64,000 bases of DNA from Chinchilla lanigera (Eukaryota > Chordata > Mammalia > Rodentia > Chinchillidae), in NCBI RefSeq assembly GCF_000276665.1, contig NW_004955429.1, forward strand, positions 1,706,384-1,770,383, written 5' to 3'. Numbering within the stretch: the stretch's first letter is position 1; each line of letters starts with the position of its first letter. Below the pieces are notes generated by a model. It had not been told where the DNA came from, did no database searches, and saw only the letters and a list, made by a program, of their open reading frames with translations. The translations under genes and the position numbers were made by a program. Below, piece by piece: positions 34,373 to 46,149 of this stretch.

Positions 34373-35660
34373 CAAAGATCTGCATTGAGAAAGCCCAAAG
34401 GTCAGTGGTGGGAACTAGAAAGTTTACACCAGTGGGGTGAAGGATCTGTGCTAGCAGACTGAGGGATCTGCACTGGAGCCAGGAAGTGACACTCAAGGTA
34501 AGGACTGGACCTCCCCTGCAGAGAACCACAGCCATCCTCAGTGACAGTGAGGACCCGAGCTCCTCCAAAGATAACAGCAGAGCTCATATCAAGAAAGCTT
34601 CTCCAGAAGGATCAACAGCACACCACCTTCCCCTCCAGTTCTGCTTTTATGCTGTTGGTAACAATCCTCAGGTGGGCCCTCTACACCCAGCACCACACTG
34701 ATGTAGTAGGCTGGGTGGTAAGGTTGACCATTAGTTAATCCACCACAGTAGTTGTAGGTAGTAAATATATTTGACAATCTGTTTCTTTCAGCCATTCTGT
34801 TTCCCAATATTCTTTCATGAATATTTATTGTATTTGATTAAAAAGCAGTTTTAATTATCATATTAAATATATTTACATAATTTTAAGGATAAAATAAATA
34901 TGAAAACAAATGAATCCCAATGTCACTTTGTACACTATTAAGTTGATGTGTTAATACTTTGCCTGTGTTTATAAATTTAAATTGTACCAAATTACTAAAA
35001 TTTGAATTCAAAAATTTTGTATTAAAGTTCTTTTATGAACATTAGTTCTCAAATGTAATTTGAATGTACTAATAGTCATGGGTAACAATAAAATTATCCA
35101 CTACAAGTGAATGAGAAATTTGTTTGCAAGTAATCTTTAGCAGAATCATACTTGTCCAAAGGAAATTTTATACAGTATTCCCATGTACAATCCAGAGTGA
35201 AGTGACAATCTAATGTGGAAGCTGAGTCAGAAATCTCTGCTAAATCCCGCTTCCCTGAGCAACAGTTCCATGGCTGTAGGTTGGCATGCTATACAGAGCA
35301 AAGGGGAAGACCCTGGGGGCAGTGTGATTGCAACAGCTAGCTATGAACAATCTTCAAAAAGTTGTTGCATTGGTATTAGTGGATCACAAGAGCTCTAGGT
35401 TCTCCTCCAATGCTATGAAACTTTATCTGAACTTGGATAAACCTTGGATACAATATGCAAGTATATATTTTAAATTGTGAAATCTGAATCTGAAATATTA
35501 CAATGGAAATTATTTTAAATCTCCCCCTTTAATTTAGAAATATCTTCAAAGAATAAACCCTTTTGCTGAATCTATCTTTCACTTCTATGCTCCCTAGCTC
35601 AATGCCATTCTTTATTGTTGGATTTTCTGCTTTTGCAATTAAAGAAACCATGGTGCCACT
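34373..35660. other. unclassified, then AT-rich unique DNA
   Basis: 34373-34740 is GC-richer with overlapping 60-100 codon frames on both strands. It may be the remainder of an old LTR associated with the tandem repeat. From 34750 on the sequence is AT-rich and featureless. Confidence 0.35.
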
Positions 35661-35663
35661 ACT

Positions 35664-36040
35664 GTGATGTTTAATGTGTCAACATGGCTGGGCCATGGAG
35701 CTAGACAGGTAATCAAACATCATTCTAAATATTTCTGTGAGGGTGTTTTGGGATGAAGTTAACATATTATCTTCCATAATTTGGGTAGGTCTCAGTCAGT
35801 AAAAGGACTTAATAGAAGGAAGAAAAGGCTGACCCTCCCGAACCAAAAGGAAAATACCAGATATAGTTTTTGATCATAGCCAACAACAGATTTTCCTAGT
35901 TCTGCACCAAACTCTTGGGGACTTGCAGTGCAATTATTTCCTAAATTTCTGGGTCCTGTATTGGATTTTGGAATTACTGAGCCTTCACTATCTCATGAGC
36001 CGGTGTCTTAAAATTACCTATTAATCTACATATCCATCAT
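35664..36040 (+). mobile_element. MLT2-type (ERVL) solo LTR, plus strand
   Basis: TGTGTCAACATGGCTGGGCC, ATGGAGCTAGACAGGTAATC, TCTGTGAGGGTGTTTTGGGA and AAAAGGCTGACCCTCCCGAA follow the MLT2 LTR (GTGTCAACTTGACTGGGCCATGGGG ... CTGTGAGGGTGTTTTTGGATGAG ... AAAGGCTGACCCTCCC). No coding remnant. Confidence 0.75.
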
Positions 36041-36750
36041 TTACTGAGCTATCTAATTTCCTCATTTTTTCTATTATTCTGAACTATCCCAAATAATTTA
36101 TCCATTCTTATCATAATGCTTAAACAATACATTATACTGAAGAGAATTCCTCAGGAGTGTCATATTTCTGCACATCTTATGTGTAAGATTAGTGAGATTC
36201 TTCATTCTAGACCGTTTTTTCAAAAATGTCTTAAATAGTGAACTGTTTTCAAAGACAGAGATAGCATGTCCCTCAAACCAAAGAGCATGCAGGCTTCCTG
36301 CTATTATGAAAGACTGCATCCCGTATTCCAAGTTCAGGCTCATCTTCTGAAATGCAGTCCGTAGCATGTACAAATGTCACCTGACCCTCTCTGAGTCAGC
36401 CTCATGAGACTCGGAAGGAAGAGAACTGAAATTGCTGATCTGACCACTGCCCCCATTTGAGTCAGAGTTCTTGTTGTCTTTGACCTAGAATATGCGTATC
36501 TTCTGTCAACACCAAAGGAGTGATGGTAAACTTACATGGAAATGTAAAGATAGGGTAAAATATTCGATCTTTCCAGTTCTTTAGATTTACATAACATATT
36601 TTAGAGGTTCTATAATCAATATCTTGTCAAATACTTTATATGGGGATTGGGTAATCCTTCTTTACAGCTGAGCGGTCTTCTTCTGCTCTCTTTTAATGTG
36701 AGCTGTACTTTTCTAAACAACAATGTAGCACAGGGAATACTATGTAATCT
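36041..36750. other. unique AT-rich DNA
   Basis: No gene or repeat was recognised. Confidence 0.4.
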
Positions 36751-36764
36751 CTGAAATTAGGTCT

Positions 36765-36867
36765 TTTGCTTTTGTTTTTGTTTTTTTGTTTTTCTGGTAC
36801 CAGGAATTGAACTCACAACCTCGTGCTTGCCAGGCAGGCGCTGTGCCACTGAGCTAAAACCCCAGCC
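36765..36867 (-). mobile_element. ID-type SINE, minus strand, 14-bp TSD
   Basis: A T/G-rich reverse tail, then CTGGTACCAGGAATTGAACT, CACAACCTCGTGCTTGCCAG and CGCTGTGCCACTGAGCTAAA. CTGAAATTAGGTCT (36751-36764) and CTGAAACTAGGTCT (36868-36881) are target duplications with one T/C difference. Confidence 0.94.
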
Positions 36868-36881
36868 CTGAAACTAGGTCT

Positions 36882-37185
36882 AATTGGCTTTAAGGCGTAA
36901 TCCTCTCACTCTTGATCTGCTTTTCTCAGGGAAACTGGTTACTATGTTAAGAAGATGCTCAAGTACCAGTGAGCTGTCCTGGGATAGAGTCCTGCAACCT
37001 CATCCAGATGAATGTGGCCTCAGCAGTACCATGACTGCAGCCAACGAGACTGTAAGTCAAACCACAGGTAAGCCACACCCAAAATCACCAGCCACTGAAT
37101 CTGGGAGATAATAAATCTGCATTGTTTTTAAGCCACTATTTTAAAAATAAATTCTACACAACAAGGGATAACTATAACAGATTTT
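36882..37185 (+). mobile_element. MLT1-type LTR 3' portion, plus strand
   Basis: AAGATGCTCAAGTACCAGTG, GAGTCCTGCAACCTCATCCA, GAGATAATAAATCTGCATTG, TTTTTAAGCCACTATTTTAA and ATAACTATAACAGAT fit the end of an MLT1 LTR (GAGATAATAAATGTTTGTTGTTTTAAGCCACTAAGTTT ... GATAACTAATACAG). The 5' part is missing or decayed. Confidence 0.6.
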
Positions 37186-37504
37186 GGACATCATACCAAA
37201 ACATATAAACTCACAATACCCCTCACAATACAAATTTAAAAAATGAAGGTAGTTTAAAGTTTACTATTGGACACTGACCTGGAATTACAATGCTCACTTT
37301 GTGGTCTTTCCATAAGAACCACAGCAGAAAACAAAGGACACATAAGCCATTCTGTGGAGGTCTTCAAATAGAAAGCCATGTGTCGTTACTCCCCACACAA
37401 TGTGACAAAACCAGGAGAGGAGGAGTGGGCGCTTCCCTCTGGGCTTCTACACAAGCAATTACACAGTGATAGGTACAAAATCCGAACAAAATGCAAAAAC
37501 TCTG

Positions 37505-37760
37505 AAAGTTCAGCTATGGAATTAGAAGGCCTCCTCTGCTTTCTGCTGTGGTGTGACCCTGACAGAGTCATTAAAGATCTTTGACTTCTCGGTGACATGC
37601 CATTAAAGAGTGAAAATGGTAATACCTAGTTATCTTGGTAATTTTGATGATTAAATGAAAAAATCATAGAATTTTCTATGCAGTAAACATTGTGTAAAGG
37701 AATTCCAGATGGGACACTGTAACTGTAGCACTTTTAACATATATAAAGCACCCAGAAATA
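37505..37760 (+). repeat. MIR SINE, plus strand
   Basis: TGCTGTGGTGTGACCCTGAC, AAGAGTGAAAATGGTAATAC, CTAGTTATCTTGGTAATTTT and GATGATTAAATGAAAAAATC follow MIR in order. Diverged. Confidence 0.5.
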
Positions 37761-40336
37761 TGCTCAGCCTTTGGTAAGTCATCAGGAAATCTTTTCTCTG
37801 GCTTTTCACAACATAGGATATTTACACTTGATCATGTGTCTATGATCTCAGATTATATGTCCTAAAATAAAATCACTTATTTCTCCTCTCTGTGATGATG
37901 GCAAACATCTTCTTCAAACTGCTGTCTAGAAGAAAATAATTTATCCTTTGTGATTACAAAGCAATAAACATTACAATGAATCATACTGATGAATATTTAA
38001 AAGCCACTGTTATCCAGCATGACTTTGGTCTTGTGATGGAAAAGGTATTCTCACAGCCAGGATCATGGAAAGGGAATGATAACTTCATTCCCTCCCAAGC
38101 ATTCTACTAAAACAGTTCACATCTCACATCAAGGGCCCTAAACATGAGAGGCACACATGCCAAAATTTGCACAAAATGATCAGTTGAAAAACAGAGCAAA
38201 AAAAGTAAATACCTCTATAGACATTTACTTGTATGTGATTTGTTTTTAAATTGATATTTCTTTATACTGTTCATAAGGTTTGAAATATAATAGAAAACTT
38301 GCATATTTATCATATTAATGTCTTTGTAGGTTTGTGGTCAAGAAGTTTTACTATTGGGGTTTGTCTCCCCCAAACATTTGGAAACCTCTGCTGTAGATCA
38401 TCATTAAATTTAGAGTTGCAACAGACACTTAGCATTTATAGGAACCGAGACTAATTGTGTCACCCAACTTACAGCAAGCATGTTTTACAAACATACAAGA
38501 TAAAGTGATGGGATTTAAGGGCTATTTCAGAATTATAGATGAAGCTGCTATCCTTTCTTCCTTTCAGATAAGGTATGTAACGTAATAATGCCAAGTGTGA
38601 AGAGTCATGAAGCCATAACTCAGGGGAAAATTGTTCCTGAGCCAGAGACTAATGGAACATTATTTGCACTGTGGTTTAGAATGTTTCCTGTCTTTGCTAC
38701 TCATTAAGAAGAGATCTTTGTGTTCTCTGACAGCTCTTGGTCAGGAGTCGAGAAGCTGCTTATACTATATGTGGTCTTGAAAACCGTCATCCATTTCTGG
38801 AGGAAATGGCTAGCAACAGTAAGTTTGCTATGAGAAATCATATACTCGTTGATGTGTAGAAAGATGCATGTTGATGTGTAGAAAAATGTATATTTCTAAT
38901 GAACTACAGACAAATGTAGGTAGATTCAGTGTACATTAACCAACATGGTATAAAAACATCCTGTGGGAAAAGAACTTGGAATATAAGATAATTCACTGCT
39001 GGTCTTTTAAACAATATGGCATGTCTCATACAGACTGTCGTATGTAGATTTTATTAACTGAAGGTCTCTGTGCACATTGTGCAGATTACTATTTTGTCAG
39101 AATCTTCCCAACTACTCCAATGAGCACTTTTAAATGCAACATCAATTTTTCTACTATATTTTAATTGCTGCAATAATATATTAGAAGTACTTTCTGGTAA
39201 TTTGTAATTCAATAAGTAGTATACTAAATCATATCCTTATAAGCATCCATGGCTTAGACACAGCTCTTTAATTCTTACTGGTGTGGAGATGAGTGACACA
39301 TTACTGCAAGTATGGCTTTTCTACATACTACTCACAGAATGCAGTTCCAGGTATCATTTGTTCACAGCAAACCAAAGAGTTTAGGGAACACTGAATTATT
39401 CCCAGTATCTTTCAGAATCAATGCATGCCCAGGAAAAAATTATGCAAAGCATTAGAGAATTCTTTTTAGTAACACATTGCAAATTTTGAAGTTTCAGAAT
39501 GAGTCAGATTTCCACTGTGGTTTTACACTCTTGCTTTGTCTTACTATAGTTGATATTTCAACTTACATGTTGAGAATTTCCTCTGAGGAAAATAAAACTA
39601 TAATGACGCCTTATGCTGTACAGTACGATTAGAGTTGAATGAGCTGGTGAAAGAATGAGATTGTTGTAATGTGTCATACCAAACATTATATGTAACTAAT
39701 AGAAAATTAGTTAAAGAGAAAGCTTTCAAAAAGAGGTAAAACTTGTATTTTTACAATCTAATTCAATTAATTATTAAATACAATTTTTCATATTATTTGT
39801 GATTGATTATTGAAAAAGTTAATTGACTTTAAGTTCTACAAATGGCATGAATGTTTCATCATCCTGAATAAAATCCAGTTTTCTTTAAGGATTGTAAATG
39901 TCTTTATCATGCAATAAGCATGTTCCCATGAGTATTTCATGCCAGTGAATTTTCCATTTTTATAATTCTTATAGAGTTACAGAAAGTCATCAAGTAAAAT
40001 TTTTCACTTGCGTTTCTATTGTTTAAGGTATAAATATACCCCTTCCATTATTTGAGCACTAGGAGCCTTTCCTCCTCCGCAAAAGGATGCATTTTACCTG
40101 CCAAGGTGTGTTTGCTCCACCTAAAAGTGCAACTTTCCACTCTGGACACAAACAGTCCCATCTCTTTCTGCTGCCAGGGAGCACACAATGTGTTTTGCCA
40201 GCTGAGAGGTGGGGCTGTGGCTCCAGCTGCCAGCTTCCATCTCCAAAATCACGGGTTTCTCTCTCTTGCTCTAAAACACGGCCTTCATGATCTTCCAAAG
40301 CACAGCTCCTGGGTCTTCTCTAATAGCATGCGTTGC
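37761..40336. other. about 2.6 kb AT-rich unique DNA
   Basis: No gene. 38160-38400 is faintly like an old hAT-type repeat but cannot be called. Overlapping frames at 40052-40411 on both strands show no domain. Confidence 0.4.
38848..38891 (+). repeat. 22-bp tandem duplication
   Basis: GTTGATGTGTAGAAAGATGC... is followed immediately by a second copy with two mismatches (period 22). Confidence 0.85.
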
Positions 40337-40351
40337 TTGAATTATTCATAC

Positions 40352-40451
40352 AAACAACCAGGAATATATCTCAGTGGCACAAGTGCCTGCCTGGTAAGTG
40401 AAAGGTCCTGAGTTCGATTCCTGGTACAAAAGAAAAAAAAAAGAAAAGCTA
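40352..40451 (+). mobile_element. ID-type SINE, plus strand, 15-bp TSD
   Basis: ATATATCTCAGTGGCACAAG, TGCCTGCCTGGTAAGTGAAA, GAGTTCGATTCCTGGTACAA and an A/G tail. The first bases differ from the family (AACCAGGA in place of GGCTGGGGA). TTGAATTATTCATAC (40337-40351) and TTGAATTATTCTTAC (40452-40466) are target duplications with one mismatch. Confidence 0.93.
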
Positions 40452-40590
40452 TTGAATTATTCTTACATTCTTTAGTTGATGATCTGTCTCATCTTACTGC
40501 TATGGGCTTCATGGGGATTGTTCACTAAAACCAAGCTCTTCTTGGGATTGGATAATATCTCCTGTGCTTTTGATTCACTGTATGCTAGGT

Positions 40591-41053
40591 TGTTCATTTT
40601 CTAGAGTTACCATAAAAAGTGCTATAAACTGGTAGCAAAGATAACATAAATGTATCATCTCTAGTCATAGAGGATAGAAGTCTGAGAGCAAGGTATCCAC
40701 GGGGTTGGTTCCTTCTGAGACTGGGAGGAGACATAATCTCTTTCATGCCTCTTTCCCAGCTTTGATGTTTTGCTGGCAACCCCTGACATTCTTTGGCTTG
40801 CAGACGCATCATCCAGTGATTCCATGTTTTTCTTTTCACCTTTGTGATTCCATGTTTTTCTCCCCACTTGGGTATTTGTGTCTCATTCTCCCCATTTTAC
40901 ATAGCTACCAGTCATGCTTGATTAGGACCCACTTAATGACCTCATTGTATCTTAATTATGTCTATAAAGACCCAAGCTCCAAATAAAGTTACATTCTGAG
41001 TTACTGGGGATTAGGACTTCAACATACAAATTTAAAATAATTCAACCCATAAT
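40591..41053 (-). mobile_element. MLT1-type MaLR solo LTR, minus strand
   Basis: GGGTTGGTTCCTTCTGAGAC, GGCTTGCAGACGCATCATCC, ATTAGGACCCACTTAATGAC, CAAATAAAGTTACATTCTGA and TAATTCAACCCATAATGCC follow the antisense MLT1A order. A 28-bp tandem duplication (GTGATTCCATGTTTTTCT at 40816 and 40844) lies inside. Confidence 0.8.
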
Positions 41054-41180
41054 GCCTAGTAAAGTCTGTAGGCTACAAGATGCCCCCAAGTCCTTTAAAT
41101 GACTGACCTTGTACTCATGAAGCCCTCACTGACCAATATGTTAATGTTTTAGATGGTAAAATGGGATGGAAACATTTTTT

Positions 41181-41283
41181 TTTTTTTTTTTTTTTTTTGG
41201 TTTTTCTTCGGTACCGGGAACCGAACTCATGACTTTGCGCTTGCCAGGCAGGCGCTTTGCCGCTGAGCTAAATCCCCAGCCCC
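41181..41283 (-). mobile_element. young ID-type SINE, minus strand, 14-bp TSD
   Basis: A long T run (the A tail), then TTCTTCGGTACCGGGAACCG, TGCGCTTGCCAGGCAGGCGC and TGCCGCTGAGCTAAATCCCC. Several CpGs survive that have decayed in the other copies, so this is the copy nearest to a source sequence. TGGAAACATTTTTT is repeated exactly at 41167-41180 and 41284-41297. Confidence 0.96.
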
Positions 41284-41324
41284 TGGAAACATTTTTTAAC
41301 TTGTTTTTGTTTGCATGATTTTGG

Positions 41325-41496
41325 GTTTTTGTTTGTTTGCTTGGTTGGTTTTGGTTTTTTGAGACAGAGTCTCACTATGTTGTTCAAGCTGGCCTTGATC
41401 TCACTGTGTAGCCCAGGCTGGCCTCAAGCTCACAGCAATCCTCCTGCCTCAGCCTCCCGAGTGCTGGATTACAAGCATGCACCACCACACCTGGCC
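41325..41496 (-). mobile_element. B1-type SINE, minus strand
   Basis: A T/G-rich reverse tail, then GAGACAGAGTCTCACTATGT, TAGCCCAGGCTGGCCTCAAG, ATCCTCCTGCCTCAGCCTCC and ACCACCACACCTGGCC, the reverse complement of B1. Confidence 0.94.
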
Positions 41497-41499
41497 TTG

Positions 41500-43080
41500 G
41501 CTCAACAATTCTAACCTCTCTTTTCTCTTCATTACACCTCCTCCAAAATGACAAAGGCAGAAATCAAACCTGGCCTTCGCATTCTTGTAAGTGTATTTGA
41601 ATCAACAAGGTATTAGGAGGGTTTCTTTGCTCTCCCTCGGAAGTCTCGTAGCCCATTTTAACTGGACAATCTAACAAACTGCATTAAATTTCAAGTCAGA
41701 AGTTCCTTTTAACTACTACTTCTTCCTCAAAGACAGCACATTATGTAGAATAAAATCAACTCCTTTCTTTCCCTTTTAATTCCAATTTCTTTTATCTAAG
41801 AGTTAATGAGTTCACCTGGGTTTAAGGAGATTTGTAATGGATCTTTAAATCCTGACTATTATTATTTTTATTATAACATTGGGTTATTAATACCAAACTA
41901 AAAATGTCACTCAATATGCAAAATGAAGTGATAAGTACCATTTAGCTTTTAAGAAGTACATTATATGAAGAGTCCATTATGAAAATAATTTCAGGTTATA
42001 GCCAGCTCTCAAAAGACCTGGGAAATAAGGTTTTAAAACCAAGGTATGGCAAGCCATTATAACAAATAAATTTGTAAAACACACTAAGTCCCAGCAGAAT
42101 AAGGGCTCCTTAGAGAATAGTGACAAATTACACTGATATTATTATTTCAAAAATGAAAACTAAAGACTCTTGTCACTTGGGGTTAAAACTGCTAACATCC
42201 AAGGATGTTAACAGCAAGGAACTACACTGAGTAGAACCTCCCGGGCTGAAAGGATTCTGGGCCCTCGAGGTGAAAGTAGGCTGAAGCCTCTGATTGACCT
42301 TGCTGCAGGTGGCAGAAGGCAGACTCACGCCCTGGGGCTGTCCTCACAGTGCCAGGAGAATTCCAGGCAGACGTCTGTCCATCAGCTGCTCAGCCAGCAA
42401 GCTCTGATCATCAGCTATGGACATGGATACAAGGGGAAAGGAGAGGAAGACCAGAAATCCTGTCCTGGAGAACACAAATGAATGAAAGCAAGATTGCCCT
42501 ACTGGTCGTTTCTCGGGAGCACTGAGCCAGGGGTGGGAGGTGATGCACCAAGGCTGCCGCAGCGCTGGCTCCAGATACACTGTCCCGAGCTCAGACTGAA
42601 TATGCACAACAGAGGATGAGTCCCATCAGCAGAGGGAGGAAATTGCAGACTCACTGTTAGATCTGTGGTACTTGTGACTAGGACATAAGTAACCCAAATA
42701 GGGCTTGATTCAGCTCAGTGCTCCTGACTGGGCAGGGAATTCATCCCGCTTTCATGGATGGAAATTCAGGGTCACCCACAGATGTGGGCACGAGCAAGTT
42801 GATGTAAACACATGCACAGCAAAAAGCAACAGCAGTATAGACAATAATAGGGATATTAGACTGTTAGCATTCATAGGCATGTTTTCCTTGTTGTATGAAG
42901 AACATCCTCTGTGAGTGTCCATGTGAGTGCATGTGTGTGTGCATGGGTGTGTGCGAGAGCGATTTATGTATACATTCACAAAAGTATTTTTGCTTGTACT
43001 TTAATTGGCTAAGTAAGGTAATAATTTAAATTCTAAAAGATATGTTGAAAAGAAATCAGGAAGTTCCCCCCACCTTCTGC
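41500..43080. other. unique DNA
   Basis: No gene. 42230-42610 is GC-richer, with an 87-codon minus frame that has no recognisable domain. A short (GT)n-like stretch lies near 42920-42955. Confidence 0.4.
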
Positions 43081-43084
43081 CACT

Positions 43085-43224
43085 TTTGTGAGACAGGACC
43101 TCATCATGTAGTTCAGGCTGGCTGGGACTCAGTACATAGCCCAGGCTGCCCTCAAACTCATGGTAATCCTCCTGCCTCAGCCTCCCAAGTTCTGGGGTTG
43201 TAGGCATGCATCACCATGCCTGGC
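43085..43224 (-). mobile_element. B1-type SINE, minus strand
   Basis: TGAGACAGGACCTCATCATG, TAGTTCAGGCTGGCTGGGAC, ATAGCCCAGGCTGCCCTCAA, TCCTCCTGCCTCAGCCTCCC and TCACCATGCCTGGC form a reverse-complement B1 that keeps the internal duplication. The A tail is almost lost, so it is an older copy. Confidence 0.92.
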
Positions 43225-43521
43225 AGAAATTCCTCCCTTTGGAAATTATTTCAGACCGAATTCAATACACAAAATGGTCAGGCTTGTAAATTAGAATCAC
43301 ACTTCAATTTTTTTTAAGCCAGAATCAACATTTCTCAGATTAATTACCAGATACCACTAATAATACTCCACAGACTGCACCTAAAATAAAGATAATTATT
43401 TCACAGATTTTGAAGGTTGGGAAGACTTTGAAAGGTATCCAAAGCAGAGCTCTGAACTATTTTGGAAAAGGAGTGCATTGCTCAGAACGTGTTTAAAGAT
43501 TCAGGTAAAAGTCATCATGAC

Positions 43522-43604
43522 AGCTGTGGTGCAGCTCAGTGGTAAAGCATTTGCGGGCTTGCCTGCCATGCACAAGGTCTGGGTCCAGTCCCTAAGACCA
43601 TGGG
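43522..43604 (+). mobile_element. old ID-like SINE copy
   Basis: AGCTGTGGTGCAGCTCAGTG, GTAAAGCATTTGCGGGCTTG, CCTGCCATGCACAAGGTCTG and GGTCCAGTCCC align with an ID-type body, but the sequence sits closer to the general rodent ID (GTAGAGC...GCATGCACAAGGC) than to the other copies here. No clear target duplication. Confidence 0.7.
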
Positions 43605-45224
43605 GCAGGGGGTGCTGTCATGAGATCTATAATGTGAATTTAGCCTTTGGGAAAAATGAATTATGCATTAATGCAATCAGCTAGATTTGGTGTTATCCAC
43701 CGAATTACTAATTTTTGGATGACTGTTTTGACTCCTCAAATAAAAGCAAAACATACTGTAGCTTCTACATGATCAGGAGAAACAAAGGGCTATGATGATA
43801 TATTCAGAGAGTCCTTATGAAATAGGATTTTAACCTGAATTGTTTGTTTTACCATCAAATGTAACAGTGGAAAATTGTAGCAAATATCCACTGCAGTTGA
43901 TTTATAAAATTTTGCTCTTATCTGTGTGTAATATGACAATATAATATTCATTCATTATATGCTGCCTTTTCTTGACACTGTACTCAATGAAACCCAAAGA
44001 AGAGGAAAAGTAATATTCCTAAGGATTATTCAAAAATGTGCTTCAACCAAAGAAGAAGAGAACCTGAAACATAGGCATATATCATTGATGCATGTGCTAC
44101 AAATATATATACATATATATATACATATACATATATATATACACACATGTGTAAAACGAGTATATATAATATAGCTAATATTTTAAAACATAATATCAGG
44201 TATTCATCTTAAATTCTTCTAGAAAGGCCACATACAAGTATATGTTTTAAATGCATTAAAAATACTTAGTTGGAAGCACTTGAATACTAGCATGTTCCAA
44301 ATTCAATTTTATTTCTACTATAAGTTCTTGGAAAAACTGGTGAGAATTTTGCAAAGGGAATTGTTCTTTTCCTATATGAACCATGTGGTATGTTCAATTT
44401 TTTTTAAAATAAGAGTAATAAGACTGCATGTAGCCTTGAAGGCTGTCTTGAATTTTTTGCGGTTTTATGTTCCAGGTGCTTTGGCATTAGACACAAGGGT
44501 GCTCAAACCCCGGCTTTGCTGCACTCAGCCTAGAATTGGTGGGTTTCTTAACCCCTGAGCTTCAGTTAAATGACTCGTAATATATTCTTCCCTTATTCAT
44601 GCTTTCCCTTTCTAGGTTTTTAGTTGCATGTAGTAAATGATAATTCAAAATCATTAAATAAAAAACTCCAAAAATAAGCGATTCATATGTTTTCAGTTGT
44701 ACACTGTGTTGAATAGTGTGATAAAATCTCACATTACCCCATTCTGTCTTGCCTGGGACACAAATCACCACTTTGGCCATCACACCCATACTTCAATGCT
44801 GCCCACTCTGTAGTCACTTAATAGCCAGCCCCGTCGTTAGATCAGCTCTTGCACTGTGAGAGTGTTTGTGTCAAAGTAACCCTTACAGAGTAGGCAGAAG
44901 GTACCTTGCAAAGTTCACACCATCAGCCTCATTTCTTCTTGTCATACAAGTATCCTACCACCTCACATCACGAAGAGAATGTGTATAGTAAGATATTTTA
45001 AGAGACATACCACATTGATAAAACCTTTATTTCACAGGAGTATTATCATTGCTCTAATTTGTTTACTGTGTTTAATTTATAAATTAAGCTTTGTAACAGG
45101 TATGTACATAAAGAAGAAAATGCATTATCTATGGGACTGGGTACTATCATTACTTTAGACATCTAGTGAGGGCTGTGGCAGGTATTTTCCTTGGATAAGA
45201 GGGAACTGATGGAGATACATTAGT
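43605..45224. other. unique AT-rich DNA
   Basis: No gene or firm repeat apart from the AT microsatellite at 44101. Confidence 0.4.
44101..44152. repeat. (TA/CATA)n AT microsatellite
   Basis: ATATATATACATATATATAT-type repeat ending in ACACACATGTG. Confidence 0.9.
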
Positions 45225-45370
45225 GTAAAAAGCGGGTTAGAATGTATAATAAGATTAGGTAGGATTAGCTGAGAATGAAAATAACTCCTATTTTAGTGGA
45301 AGGATTAAAGTACATAATGAATGTGAAGTACCTAGTTCATTGCCTAACTTTAGTAGTTGCTAAAAAGAGA
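45225..45370 (+). repeat. MIR fragment, 3' part, plus strand
   Basis: AATGAAAATAACTCCTATTT, GAAGGATTAAAGTACATAAT, GAATGTGAAGTACCTAGTTC and ATTGCCTAACTTTAGTAGTT follow the MIR 3' half. Confidence 0.45.
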
Positions 45371-45524
45371 AAAAGAGTTTCCTGAAGGGAATTTTGGATA
45401 AACAGCAGCAGAACAGAATTGGGAATTTTATATTTCTTACCAGTTTAGTAAAGGTGAACTAGGTTCTGCTTCAGTAACAAAGTTTATCAGTGTGAAATTG
45501 GAAAACACAAGCATGGACGAGGAA

Positions 45525-45738
45525 GCCAGAAGTGGTGGTGCAATTCTCTAATCCCAGAACTCAGAGAGGCTGAGGCAGAAGGATTGCAAATTTAAGCCCA
45601 GCCAGCACAACTTAGTGACTTAGTGAGACCATGTTTCAAACAAAAACAAAACAAAACAACAACAAAAAGTTGGTGATGTGGCTCAGCATGAAGGCTCTGG
45701 GTTCAATCCCCAGTGTGGCCAAAAATTAATAAAAAGTA
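45525..45738 (+). mobile_element. B1-ID composite SINE
   Basis: The left half (45525-45650) is a B1: GCCAGAAGTGGTGGTGCAAT, TCTCTAATCCCAGAACTCAG, AGGCTGAGGCAGAAGGATTG. It is joined by a CAAAACAAAACAACAAC linker to an ID-like half (45669-45720): GTTGGTGATGTGGCTCAGCA and GGGTTCAATCCCCAGTGTGG. The ID half lacks part of its middle. Such B1-ID dimers are known from squirrels and related rodents (family knowledge). Two independent adjacent insertions are the alternative. Confidence 0.8.
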
Positions 45739-45739
45739 T

Positions 45740-46148
45740 TGGCAAAGAGAATATACTGAAGTCTCCTAGTGAGATAACACAGGTTTCCTATGAAGGACTG
45801 GGATTAGTGAGATGTTACACTTGGTGACATTAGAGTGTGGAAAACAATGCAGTAATGTTTAAAAAGAACTAACAGAAATTTCAGGCCAAATCAAATTATC
45901 ATTATGGTGTTAGAATTATGAAGCAATCAAAAAATATGTAATTGTTTAAATGTTTTAAAAAATGCAGTGAAAGACAATAAAATGATTGCCATCACTCCAC
46001 AAAAAAAAACCTTCCCCTTGCTTCACACACACTTATCTAATCACTCTCTGAAGCCATTCTCAAAGTCCTCTTTTATGTTCTCTGGTGACTACTTTGACTT
46101 CCTAAATTCATTCAAAGATGTTTACAGCAATTTCTGTTAAATAAAAAC
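45740..46148. other. unique AT-rich DNA
   Basis: No gene. The mariner remnant at its right does not extend recognisably into it. Confidence 0.4.
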
Positions 46149-46149
46149 A

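Noticed and set aside
38160..38400. Possible hAT-type repeat
   Set aside because: Only a TTTGGAAACCTCTGCTGTAG-like end resembles the family, and no paired inverted end was found.
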